DNA of 64,000 nucleotides. Source: Clostridium pasteurianum (GTDB lineage: Bacteria; Bacillota; Clostridia; Clostridiales; Clostridiaceae). This document shows, piece by piece, positions 35,600 to 44,958 of this stretch. A model generated the notes under the pieces. The model was given only the letters and a program-made list of their open reading frames with translations. It made no database searches and was not told the DNA's origin. The stretch spans positions 1,736,001-1,800,000 of the forward strand of contig NZ_MCGV01000001.1 of NCBI RefSeq assembly GCF_001705235.1, in the 5' to 3' direction. Position 1 is the first letter of the stretch. Every line of letters starts with the position of its first letter. The translations under genes and the position numbers were made by a program.

Positions 35600-38500
35600 T
35601 CAATTCAACTTTCTGTTCAATTTATCTATATAATCTATAAATTTAACCTTTCCTTCATATGGAGTAGGTATTTTTATAGGTGTTGCCTTTCTATTTACGA
35701 TGAGGAAGCCCTCACCTAAATTTAATATCTTCTTTGAATACTGAAAACCAATGTTTACATTACTAAACACAGAATCTACATTTGTACTGAATATAATTCC
35801 TGTCTCCCAAGATTTTATGGTCTTTTCAATTCCTTCCCATGCGCGTGTAAATAAATTTATATTATCAGCTGCTATTACATGGACACCTGTACCTTTATTA
35901 TTTGCCATTATCCACTCTAAATTAACTGCCGCTTCATCTGAAAAACGTTCTTTAAACTTATTTATAACATCTACTATAAGGAACAAATTCCCCTTGTTTT
36001 CAATTATCTTTTTATTGGCATCTACTCCGTATTCCATCCTTAGATCTCTAAGTTCTTTCTTTCTCTCTTCTATATCTTCTCTTATAGATGTGAGGCATTT
36101 TGATACTCCATCTTTATCTTCAAGATATCCATCTACGCAATTTAGCTTTTTTGTAATAAGCATATTATTTTCAGGTGAATCTATAATAAAAATCTTATTT
36201 TTCTCTCTGCTTCGTGTCTCCGCAAGTGTCATTATAAATGCCATTAAGAAATTAGTTTTTCCACAGCCAATATCACCAGAAATAAGCATGCTATCTACAC
36301 TCGAGAAATCAACAAAAACACTTTCCATTTCATCTATATCTACGCCAACTGGTACATCATTGTTATATCTAAAATCTTCATCTCCATAATCTAAAAATTC
36401 ACCATCATGAATAAAGTCGTATAAAGGAAGAACCTCTTTTAATACGGGTATTCCCTTTACTTTAAAGTTTGGATAAGTTTTATTTATGTTCTCTATTTTT
36501 TCACCGATTTTGATACTCCAATCAAACTCTTCAGCTTTTACGGGAAGTGCTGTCTGAAATTCCAATAAGTTTTTGTTTCTTAAAACACCACGTCCTGCAA
36601 TCTTATCCGGTACAATACCATTATTTCTCCCAAAAATCTCACGGTATTCTGAAGAATCATTTAAGCTGTATGCTGCACAAAAAGATACATTTTCTTTTAT
36701 CTTTATAGGCACAGAACCACTTGTACTAGCAGTATAAACTACATGTACTCCAAGACTTCCTCCCTCTCTTACTATCTTTACGAGATCGTCTCTAAAGTTT
36801 TCATCTAAAGAAATAAGCGAAATTACATCATCTATTATGAATACTATTTGAGGAAGAACTTTTCCCGTTTTATAATTGTAGTCATTTATACTCACGGCCC
36901 CAATTGAAGTTAGTGCTGCCTTCCTTTTATCAATTTGTTTTATAATAAATTTAAGAAGTTTCTTCATTCTGTCAGCATCGTCACTTAAAGCAATTTCTCC
37001 TACATGAACAAGATTCTTAAACATATTCAAAGTTCCCTTATCACAATCAGCTATATAGAAATTTATATTTTTAGGTGAATTATAACCTGCAAGACTTAAA
37101 ATAAATGTTTCTAAGAAAATTGTTTTTCCTGTACCAGCCATTCCATATAAAGCAATATAATTTTCTTTTTGTATATCAATTTCAAAAACATCCTGAAGCT
37201 GATTATAAGGATCATCATATATTCCCATTTTTGCTTTAAATTCATCTTTAGTATCACTTATAAAATCCTCTAAATATATAGAATTTATAAGGGGTGGCAG
37301 CCATGGAAGCTTTTTCTCATAATTCATATTTAAATCAGAATAATCTTTAATTACATCAATAAGTTTAGAAAGCTGAGTTACATTCTCACTCTGAGTTTCC
37401 TTTGCTCTCTCTATAACATCAAATCTTGTACCATCAATATCAACCATAAGAACTTTTTTATCTTTGGAAACCAATGTTTTTTTATATTTTGCTCCCGCAA
37501 ATGCTGTTTGTATAAGCTCATATACCATATCATTTCCAACTTTTATATAGGCTCTTCCAGGATTTGATATACTTGAAGCATCTGGCTTGCCAATAACAGT
37601 TCTACTATCATCATTATCCTGAACTCTTAAACAAATTTTCAAATTAGTGTTTGTCTCAATCTGAGGATCAACTATACCTGATGGTTTTTGAGTTGCCAGA
37701 ATAAGATGTACACCAAGACTTCTTCCTACTACGGCTACATTTACAAGCTGACTTATAAAATCAGGATCATTTTTCTTAAGCTGTGCAAATTCGTCAACTA
37801 TAATTATTAAATGTGGTAATGACATTTTATGCTTTTTTAGCTTATAATTTTTTTCATATTCATCTATATTGTTATAGGAGTTTTCAGTAAGAATTTTTTC
37901 TCTTCTTTTTATCTCACTATCTATTGCAATTATTGCTCTCTTTGAGCCATTTCCTTCAAGGTTTGTCACAATTCCAACTACATGAGGCAGATTTTTAAAT
38001 ACATTTGACATACTTCCACCCTTGTAATCTATCAAAAGAAAATTAACATATTCAGGACTAATTTTAAAACTCAAAGCAGCAATAATAGTCTCCAATAATT
38101 CACTTTTCCCTGCACCCGTAGTTCCTGCTACAAGTCCATGTGGGCCATGCTGCTTCTGATGCAAATCGAGATAAAATTTTTCTCCATTTTCTCTTATTCC
38201 AATAGGCACAGATAAACTTTTGTATGGAACAGCTTTACTCCATATATCACCGAAGTTTATTTCATCAACATTTTTAATATCAAGCTCTTCAAATAGCGAA
38301 ATAGAATTAGGTAATTTATTTGAATATGAATCTTTTTCAAGTCTTAAAGGAGCCATTATTCTTGAATATTGCATAAGAAGCTTACTATCCATTCTATCTG
38401 GAGTAAAATATGATTTTTCTGATGAATTTTGTATATTATAAATTACTCCTTCTCCTTCATTTAACTGTATTATGTTATTACAGCTCCTAGGAACATTACC

Positions 38501-40177
38501 AAGCTTATCTGATAAAAATATAGTTGATATTTCCATGTCACTATCCACATTCAATAAAAACTTTAAAATAGCTTCATTTTCTATAAGTTCTCTAGATGCA
38601 AGAACAAATACAAAATGCGGACTAAATCTATAACTTTCATAATTATTTTTATCTTCAAGCTTATTTTTTCTATCTGATAACACATCATACAATGTTGACA
38701 GCAGCCTATGTGTCTGCTCCTTATTTTCTGCCATAAATCTAATACTTTTATTATCATCCCATGCATGTGGAAGCCATTTAACCCATTCCCAATGCTTAAG
38801 TTCCTTATCATCAAATATTACAACCAGTTTAACTTCATCAGGCGTATGATTTATAGAAATTTGCAAAATCATATTTTTTATAGTTTCAATTGCCTTATCT
38901 CTGTTTCCAATAACCGCTGTTATTTGGTTGTCCCTTATAGGTGCACAAATAGGTACATTATCTACTAAATTATACTTATCTGTAACTTTATCCATTTCAT
39001 CTAAAAGATGATCTTCATCAAAAAAATTTCTCTTTTCCTTCACAATTTTAAGAGGAAAATCTTCATTTCCAAGGCCAACTCTAAGGAGCAAAAAATCTTC
39101 ATCTCCATAGCTTCTTGTCCATAATCTTATTGTAGAATTCTTTACTATTTCTATACTTTCATTTAAATCGGGATTCTGCTCAAAAAGAACTTCTCTCAGA
39201 TTTTTTTCTGCTTTTAAAAGCTTCTTATCTACTTCTCTTATATAAGAAATATACTTTCTGTTTCGTTTTTTACTCTTTTTGTTATATACAATTTTTTGAC
39301 CAAAGTAGCTAAATCCATACATTAAGCCGCTTATTCCAGTACCTACAGCAAATATCATGCTTGAACTTCCACTCTTATCTTTTAAGGATGTTATTACTGT
39401 TACTGCTAAAAAAATAACTGATGGTAAAAACGTCATTAACCCATATAAAGATGGTTTTGTAGGTAATGATGGCGGATTTTCAATCTTTAAATCCTCTTTC
39501 TTTATTTCAGGATATATTCTAGGAGCTTTTTGAACAAAAGGATATTCCTTAATAAGCTTTTCAAATCCAGATGCCTTTTTTATGTTCTTTAATGCACCCT
39601 CCACAATAATAAATTCTTTATTGAAAATTATTATGTATCCACATATGTCGACTTTATCACCCTTTGATAATATTGCTCGTGTAATCATCTTCCCGTTTAA
39701 ATAAGTCTTATTTGTACTATTTAAATCTACAATTACATACTTTCCATTATCCTCAAAAATTTCAGCATGCTTTTCCGATACTTTTATATCGTCAAATACT
39801 ATATCATTAAATTTAGCTCTACCTATCGTAAATTTTATATTTTCTTTAAGAGGTATCTTAACTGTATTTATTAGCTTATCCATAGAAAAAGCTATAATAG
39901 TAATGCTCATTATTCCATTTAATCCAAATTGCATTATTTTACCATGCTCTAATAAAATTTCTGTTTCTTTGCCACCTGAACTTATAAACTGTTTACTCAT
40001 CAAAATAAATTCATTCTTTTTATTAGATTTAATCTTAATCTTAATACAATTTTTCTCATTAGTTTTTATATAATATTTAAATCTTTTTCTATTTCCAATA
40101 CTCACTGAAGTCTTGGAAGCACTTAAAAGGACTTCGTATAATTTCTCATTAGAATATACAAGTAACTTCATATTCAT
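35600..40177 (-). CDS. essC: Type VII secretion ATPase EssC (FtsK/SpoIIIE family)
   Basis: 1525 residues. Two FHA-like regions at the N-terminus (1-90, and 100-190 with FTIGRAKFNDIV, S-E-K-H-A-E-I-F, DLNSTNKTYLNG), two membrane segments (about 246-295), then three FtsK-type ATPase domains with Walker A GTTGAGKSE (about 686), GMAGTGKT (about 1014) and GDIGCGKT (about 1302); the first also has IIIVDEFAQLKK. This is the usual EssC layout and length, and it is the motor of the secretion system. It lies between the PP2C gene and the YukD-like gene. FHA domains could read phosphothreonine marks set by the locus kinase. Confidence 0.96.
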   Translation of the reverse strand: MNMKLLVYSNEKLYEVLLSASKTSVSIGNRKRFKYYIKTNEKNCIKIKIKSNKKNEFILMSKQFISSGGKETEILLEHGKIMQFGLNGIMSITIIAFSMDKLINTVKIPLKENIKFTIGRAKFNDIVFDDIKVSEKHAEIFEDNGKYVIVDLNSTNKTYLNGKMITRAILSKGDKVDICGYIIIFNKEFIIVEGALKNIKKASGFEKLIKEYPFVQKAPRIYPEIKKEDLKIENPPSLPTKPSLYGLMTFLPSVIFLAVTVITSLKDKSGSSSMIFAVGTGISGLMYGFSYFGQKIVYNKKSKKRNRKYISYIREVDKKLLKAEKNLREVLFEQNPDLNESIEIVKNSTIRLWTRSYGDEDFLLLRVGLGNEDFPLKIVKEKRNFFDEDHLLDEMDKVTDKYNLVDNVPICAPIRDNQITAVIGNRDKAIETIKNMILQISINHTPDEVKLVVIFDDKELKHWEWVKWLPHAWDDNKSIRFMAENKEQTHRLLSTLYDVLSDRKNKLEDKNNYESYRFSPHFVFVLASRELIENEAILKFLLNVDSDMEISTIFLSDKLGNVPRSCNNIIQLNEGEGVIYNIQNSSEKSYFTPDRMDSKLLMQYSRIMAPLRLEKDSYSNKLPNSISLFEELDIKNVDEINFGDIWSKAVPYKSLSVPIGIRENGEKFYLDLHQKQHGPHGLVAGTTGAGKSELLETIIAALSFKISPEYVNFLLIDYKGGSMSNVFKNLPHVVGIVTNLEGNGSKRAIIAIDSEIKRREKILTENSYNNIDEYEKNYKLKKHKMSLPHLIIIVDEFAQLKKNDPDFISQLVNVAVVGRSLGVHLILATQKPSGIVDPQIETNTNLKICLRVQDNDDSRTVIGKPDASSISNPGRAYIKVGNDMVYELIQTAFAGAKYKKTLVSKDKKVLMVDIDGTRFDVIERAKETQSENVTQLSKLIDVIKDYSDLNMNYEKKLPWLPPLINSIYLEDFISDTKDEFKAKMGIYDDPYNQLQDVFEIDIQKENYIALYGMAGTGKTIFLETFILSLAGYNSPKNINFYIADCDKGTLNMFKNLVHVGEIALSDDADRMKKLLKFIIKQIDKRKAALTSIGAVSINDYNYKTGKVLPQIVFIIDDVISLISLDENFRDDLVKIVREGGSLGVHVVYTASTSGSVPIKIKENVSFCAAYSLNDSSEYREIFGRNNGIVPDKIAGRGVLRNKNLLEFQTALPVKAEEFDWSIKIGEKIENINKTYPNFKVKGIPVLKEVLPLYDFIHDGEFLDYGDEDFRYNNDVPVGVDIDEMESVFVDFSSVDSMLISGDIGCGKTNFLMAFIMTLAETRSREKNKIFIIDSPENNMLITKKLNCVDGYLEDKDGVSKCLTSIREDIEERKKELRDLRMEYGVDANKKIIENKGNLFLIVDVINKFKERFSDEAAVNLEWIMANNKGTGVHVIAADNINLFTRAWEGIEKTIKSWETGIIFSTNVDSVFSNVNIGFQYSKKILNLGEGFLIVNRKATPIKIPTPYEGKVKFIDYIDKLNRKLN

Positions 40178-40203
40178 CTATGTATTCACCCTTTTTCACA
40201 ATC

Positions 40204-40983
40204 TTACAATTTCTTTATGCCAACCAAAATTACAGAAATATTATCACTTTCACCGCGGCTCTTAACTATACTTACAAGCTTACTGGCTGAACATTGTAGT
40301 GCATCATCATCAAAATCTGTATTGCTTTTAATATTTGTCATAACATCTTCTTCTTTTAGTTGGTTGTAGAAACCATCACTACAAATCATAAAAATTTCAT
40401 TATTTACAAGTTCACCATATGTAGTAAATATATTAACGTCCTTCTTTACTCCCAAGCATTGAAGAAGTATATGTCTTTCAGGGCTAACCTTAGCTTCTTC
40501 AAGTGTCATCATTTTATTTTTCACCTTATATGCCACATAAGAATGATCTTCCGTAAGTTTTAGGATTCTATTTTGTATACTATAAATTCTGCTGTCACCT
40601 ACATGAAGTATATAATACATATTTTTATACATAAAAACTAACGATATAGTAGTTCCTAATCTTTTCTTATTTCTAATACCATAATCAATTATGCTCTCAT
40701 TTATTTCCATGAGTACTTGTGATAAGATGTACATTATTTGATCTTCTTGCTTTTTCTTTATTAAATCTATTAGTTCGTCTTCCCACCATCTTTTAAGCCT
40801 CATTATTGCCATATTACTTGCTACTTCACCAGAGGAAAGTCCCCCGAGTCCATCGCAAACAACAAACATTCCAAAATCACCGTTTTTATCTTCTCCGATT
40901 TTAACTAATATATTGTCTTCATTTATTTTTTTAAAATTTCCTCTATCACTAAGAGCTGCTGCCATTAAAACAAACTTATCCAT
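40204..40983 (-). CDS. PP2C-type Ser/Thr protein phosphatase
   Basis: 259 residues, with the metal-binding PP2C motifs SDRGNFKKINEDN, V-V-C-D-G-L-G-G-L-S-S-G-E, HVGDSRIY, E-D-H-S-Y-V-A, and ICSDGFYNQL plus a C-terminal SDNISVILV. It is cytosolic and about standard length for PrpC/Stp enzymes. It should remove phosphate from targets of the kinase at 42828-44762. It lies between the EssC and FHA-protein genes. Confidence 0.95.
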   Translation of the reverse strand: MDKFVLMAAALSDRGNFKKINEDNILVKIGEDKNGDFGMFVVCDGLGGLSSGEVASNMAIMRLKRWWEDELIDLIKKKQEDQIMYILSQVLMEINESIIDYGIRNKKRLGTTISLVFMYKNMYYILHVGDSRIYSIQNRILKLTEDHSYVAYKVKNKMMTLEEAKVSPERHILLQCLGVKKDVNIFTTYGELVNNEIFMICSDGFYNQLKEEDVMTNIKSNTDFDDDALQCSASKLVSIVKSRGESDNISVILVGIKKL

Positions 40984-41087
40984 ATCTCACCTCTTATAGA
41001 AAAACTCGCTTAACCATTAACTTAAGCATGTACCATAATGTTTTATTAATACTTATTTTTTAATTTAAGTTCTCCAACGCTTTCCAT

Positions 41088-42545
41088 TTAATTAAACTTA
41101 AAAGTATAACAACTGTTAGCAAATTTTATAACATCATTTTCCGATATTTTATATAGCTCACTGCTTTTTAATCTTTTATTATTAATGAAAGTTCCATTTT
41201 TAGAGTTCAAATCCATAACATAATATTCTGAATTCATTTTTCTTATTTCCGCATGCATCTTTCCAATTGCTCTGTTATCACTTACATAATCAACACTGCC
41301 CGTTAACCGTCCAATTTTAAAAATGTTCTTATTTATAAATATTTTTTCCACAACACCATTCTTATTTGACAGTAAATAAGGAACCTTTTCATCTATAATC
41401 TGAGTTGAGTATGACATTTGAGTTAATATTTCACGTTTCGATAATTTTATATTATTTGTAGTGTTAGCTGCACTACTTTCCTTTTTCACTGGCATATTCC
41501 CTGTGTTCATAGTGTGCACATTAACGGTAAACTTCTGTTTCTTCTTTTTAAAATTCAATACAGAGATAAGTGTCAAAACTATGTCTATACCAACTAAACA
41601 AGAAATAATAAAAATCTCAAGAGCACCATAATCATGAAAAAGGATTAATATACAAATAATCATTACTGCTGCTACTACTTGAACTGCTGCAACTTGAAAT
41701 ATAGTTTTGTTTTTTAAACTTTTAATTTTATCTTTTAAATCATTATCTATTTTATTTTCATAGGTATTTGGTTTATTTTCTTTCACATTCTTAACATCCA
41801 TAATGAACTCTGTCCTAGGATTTAATAATTCACTTGGTTCAGATATTGGTTTTACAATGGAATTTTTATTTATATTAATCCCTTCCGTAGGCAAATTATG
41901 TTGAGTCTCTTGCGATGTATTTTCTTCCTCGCTGTCTGAAACTCTAATATCATTAATGTCTATGTCCTTATCTTTAACTTCATCTTCACTGACCGCATAT
42001 TTTCTAATGAATTCTTCTAAATCATTAAATTTATCACTTCTAAGAGAATTTAAAAGTCCTAATAAAAAGCCGTCATTATCTTCAATATTTACCACGTCAA
42101 CTATTAACTTTTTTACTAAAACCTTGAGCTCTTCATTAACATCTACTTTTTCTGCTTCCCCAGTTGGTATATAAAGAAAATAAACTTCATTCATTTTCGC
42201 ATCTACATATATAAATCTAGCATTTACAGCAACAACTCCGTTTTGTAAAGAAATACTATTTATCTTTGTTGCTTCTTTAATTACTTTAAGAAGCATATTG
42301 CAAAATTCAGAAGTTCTTATTTTTCTACATTTTAAACAGGCTTCAAGATTTATTTTTCCTGTAATATGATACAAAATCTCTGAATTGTCTTTTTTATTAA
42401 TCTCCATAGGGATTAATCTTTTACTTAAACTGCTTATCTTAAAAATTTCTTTTTCATCAATCTTAGATGTATCATCAATTTTTAACACAGCAAATTTTCT
42501 TTCCACTGTTTTTTCCGAAAGTTTTATATCACTGTAATCACTCAT
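41088..42545 (-). CDS. Membrane protein with N-terminal kinase-like region and C-terminal FHA domain
   Basis: 485 residues from the ATG at 42543-42545 (GGAGGAAG upstream; the longer frame would include the site). Residues 1-190 form a globular domain (DUF6382-like; resembling, weakly, the pseudokinase domain of EssB/YukC). A polar linker (195-280) is followed by two membrane helices (about 285-333), and an FHA domain ends the protein (about 400-485, FKIGRLTGSVDYV, K-M-H-A-E-I, DLNSKNGTFINN). It may take the EssB place in this locus and bind phosphothreonine. Function inferred. Confidence 0.82.
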   Translation of the reverse strand: MSDYSDIKLSEKTVERKFAVLKIDDTSKIDEKEIFKISSLSKRLIPMEINKKDNSEILYHITGKINLEACLKCRKIRTSEFCNMLLKVIKEATKINSISLQNGVVAVNARFIYVDAKMNEVYFLYIPTGEAEKVDVNEELKVLVKKLIVDVVNIEDNDGFLLGLLNSLRSDKFNDLEEFIRKYAVSEDEVKDKDIDINDIRVSDSEEENTSQETQHNLPTEGININKNSIVKPISEPSELLNPRTEFIMDVKNVKENKPNTYENKIDNDLKDKIKSLKNKTIFQVAAVQVVAAVMIICILILFHDYGALEIFIISCLVGIDIVLTLISVLNFKKKKQKFTVNVHTMNTGNMPVKKESSAANTTNNIKLSKREILTQMSYSTQIIDEKVPYLLSNKNGVVEKIFINKNIFKIGRLTGSVDYVSDNRAIGKMHAEIRKMNSEYYVMDLNSKNGTFINNKRLKSSELYKISENDVIKFANSCYTFKFN

Positions 42546-42571
42546 ATATACTTCCTCCATTTAAAATACAA

Positions 42572-42817
42572 TCATAAATACACCGTATCGTCTTTATTTT
42601 TATTTTCACCAAGTACAGATGTATCACAGACATCATCAAGAATAACAGCCGTATCATCACTATTAGCTACTTCAAACTTTTGAGCAATTCCATTAGTGTC
42701 AGAAATTTTTATTTTTTCTTTTGTCTCAGGACTATACATAATTGAAAAATATAAAAATACTATACTAGCAATAATCCCAAATATACCAACAATTATTTTA
42801 ATAATATCTACTTGCAT
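42572..42817 (-). CDS. Small membrane protein with phosphothreonine-type tail
   Basis: 81 residues: an N-terminal membrane helix (residues 5-28, IIKIIVGIFGIIASIVFLYF) and an acidic cytoplasmic tail. The last 30 residues contain three similar motifs, DDTAVIL, CDTSVLG and DDTVYL, each Asp-Thr-x-x-[Ile/Leu]. FHA domains bind phosphothreonine with a preference at +3, often Ile or Leu, and bacterial Ser/Thr kinases favour acidic surroundings. The gene sits between the kinase and the FHA membrane protein. I infer a membrane tether that the kinase phosphorylates. Not a recognised family. Confidence 0.75.
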   Translation of the reverse strand: MQVDIIKIIVGIFGIIASIVFLYFSIMYSPETKEKIKISDTNGIAQKFEVANSDDTAVILDDVCDTSVLGENKNKDDTVYL

Positions 42818-42827
42818 TTACATCCTC

Positions 42828-44762
42828 CTACTTTATAACTCCTTGTCCTTTGAGATCTTGATATTTCTGCTTTAAATCCATAAAATCAACATCATTTTCA
42901 TTATGCTTCTTTGAGCTTGCACTATTATAATTTTTGCTAAAATCACTATAATTACGATTTTCTGAAGGTTTACTTTGCTCCATATCATACTCTAAAAGTG
43001 CAAGTTCCATATATCCCTTATAATCATCATTAAATAAATGTATCTCCCTTTGGAATACATTTTTACTTTCATTTAAATTTCCTAAATATTTATATATAAC
43101 TCCTAATTGACAGTAAGAATCAGATACCTGACTTCCCATGTTTATAGCATTTTTATAATTTTCTAGTGCTTTATTTAAATAAAAAGTATATTGATTTTGA
43201 TCTATTTTGCTTTCACTTGCTTTATCATAATATGCTTGTCCTAATTGCTCGTATAAAAAAATATTATTTTTATCATCTAAAACAGATTTTGCCTTTTCAA
43301 GTACCGATATTTCATCGTCCGTATTGTTTGGGAATATTTGAGGATTATCTCTATACAATTCAGATAATGTTATATATGATTTAACTTTATAATTAATATC
43401 ACTTTTAGAATCTACATATTTCCCAAGCTTATCTACAGCATCTACAATTTTATTTTTATTTTTCAAATCTATTTTAGATAGCTGTTTTGCAACAAGTTTA
43501 TAATATTTTAAAGGTTCGTTTATACTATTGTCAGCTCCATTTATTTTTTTAAAATATTCATATGCTTTATTATAATTTTCATTTTCAAAGTAAGTCATCC
43601 CAATACTGTAAAGCAACTCATTATTTTTGAGCAGCTCGGCTTTTTTATTTATTAGATTCGTTTCAATAAAATCTACGCCCTGATCATATTGTCCATTATT
43701 CAAATATGTATTTATAATTTTCACATAAGCTTTAGGATTATTATGATTTTCATTAAGAGCTTCTTTAAAGCAACTTATTGCTCTATCACTGTGATTTAAA
43801 TTGTTTTGCTTATCGCCTTTATCAATTGTATTATTGTACTCATTTATTCGTTCATTTCGTATTCCTGCAGCACCTGAAATAAGTAAATATACAGAAAAAA
43901 CAAATAAACAAATACTTGCAGCAATTTTTATATATTTCTTTAAAAGTCTACTTCTGTAACTAGAATTTAATTTATGTATATTTTGAATATCATAAAGCAT
44001 ATTCTTTACAGTTTGGTACCTCATATCAGGATCTTGCCTTGTACTTTTTTCTATTATAAATTCAATTCCTTCAGAAAATGCGGGATTTATTTCGCGCACT
44101 GGTTTCAATTCAAAAGGATAATCATTTGGTCCTCTCCCTGTAAGCATATGATATAATGTAACACCAAAACTATATATATCTGTTCTAGCATCACTTTGAC
44201 AATCTCCATACTGCTCAGGTGCAGCGTATCCTCTTGTACCAATATAAGTTGTATCTTTTGAAACTTCTTTCTTATACTCACGTGCAATACCAAAATCTAT
44301 AAGTTTGATCCTACCATTACTAGTAAGCATTAAATTTCCTGGTTTCATATCACGGTATATTATTGGATTAGGTTTTTGAGAATGCAAATATATAAGAACG
44401 TCACATATTTGCTTCGCCCAATCTATAACAGTCTTTTCATCTATAGCTCCATGTTTTGAGATATACTTATCCAGCGAAATACCATCAATAAAATCCATAA
44501 CTATATATATGCTTTCATCATTTTCAATGATATCCACTATTCTAGGCAAAGCAGGATGATCCAATTTCTTTAATATGTTAGTTTCTGCTAATAAATCTAT
44601 TTTTGCTTTTCCATTATTATTTAACCTGCGTGATATTTCTTTTATTGCCCAAAACTTTTGCAGTTTTATATCTTTAGCTAAGTAAACTGTACTCATACCA
44701 CCTTTTCCAAGCACGTCTACAATTTTATACTTATTTTCAAATATCTGATTTACTAAATCCAA
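42828..44762 (-). CDS. Membrane Ser/Thr protein kinase with TPR tail
   Basis: About 644 residues. Hanks-type kinase domain at 1-265: glycine loop LGKGGMSTVYLA, Lys41 in WAIKEI, catalytic loop IIYRDMKPGNLML (Y-R-D instead of H-R-D), IDFGIARE, and GTRGYAAPEQYG. A membrane segment (about 278-300) is followed by about 340 residues with TPR-type repeats (AISCFKEALNENHNNPKAY, NYNKAYEYFKKING) outside or on the far side. There are no PASTA domains. TTG start at 44760-44762 after GAGGTG. First gene of the type VII gene run; likely controls it by phosphorylation. Confidence 0.93.
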   Translation of the reverse strand: MDLVNQIFENKYKIVDVLGKGGMSTVYLAKDIKLQKFWAIKEISRRLNNNGKAKIDLLAETNILKKLDHPALPRIVDIIENDESIYIVMDFIDGISLDKYISKHGAIDEKTVIDWAKQICDVLIYLHSQKPNPIIYRDMKPGNLMLTSNGRIKLIDFGIAREYKKEVSKDTTYIGTRGYAAPEQYGDCQSDARTDIYSFGVTLYHMLTGRGPNDYPFELKPVREINPAFSEGIEFIIEKSTRQDPDMRYQTVKNMLYDIQNIHKLNSSYRSRLLKKYIKIAASICLFVFSVYLLISGAAGIRNERINEYNNTIDKGDKQNNLNHSDRAISCFKEALNENHNNPKAYVKIINTYLNNGQYDQGVDFIETNLINKKAELLKNNELLYSIGMTYFENENYNKAYEYFKKINGADNSINEPLKYYKLVAKQLSKIDLKNKNKIVDAVDKLGKYVDSKSDINYKVKSYITLSELYRDNPQIFPNNTDDEISVLEKAKSVLDDKNNIFLYEQLGQAYYDKASESKIDQNQYTFYLNKALENYKNAINMGSQVSDSYCQLGVIYKYLGNLNESKNVFQREIHLFNDDYKGYMELALLEYDMEQSKPSENRNYSDFSKNYNSASSKKHNENDVDFMDLKQKYQDLKGQGVIK

Positions 44763-44958
44763 GTAAAACACCTCATGAAATTTTTTTCATTACAATAATA
44801 TCACTTTTCCCCATAACATTCTAGTTTTTTTTAAATAAAATTGATTTACTTAAATTTTGTATTAAATTTTTTTAATAAATTACTTGAATTTTTTTGTATT
44901 TTAATTTAATGTATATTTTAGCATTATATTATACTTAATATACATAGGAGGTAAAATA

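Noticed and set aside
35751-36389. 212-residue plus-strand frame opposite essC
   Set aside because: It is the antisense of a gene with clear ATPase motifs, has no ribosome site, and its translation has the low-complexity Leu/Ser/Phe composition of a shadow frame.
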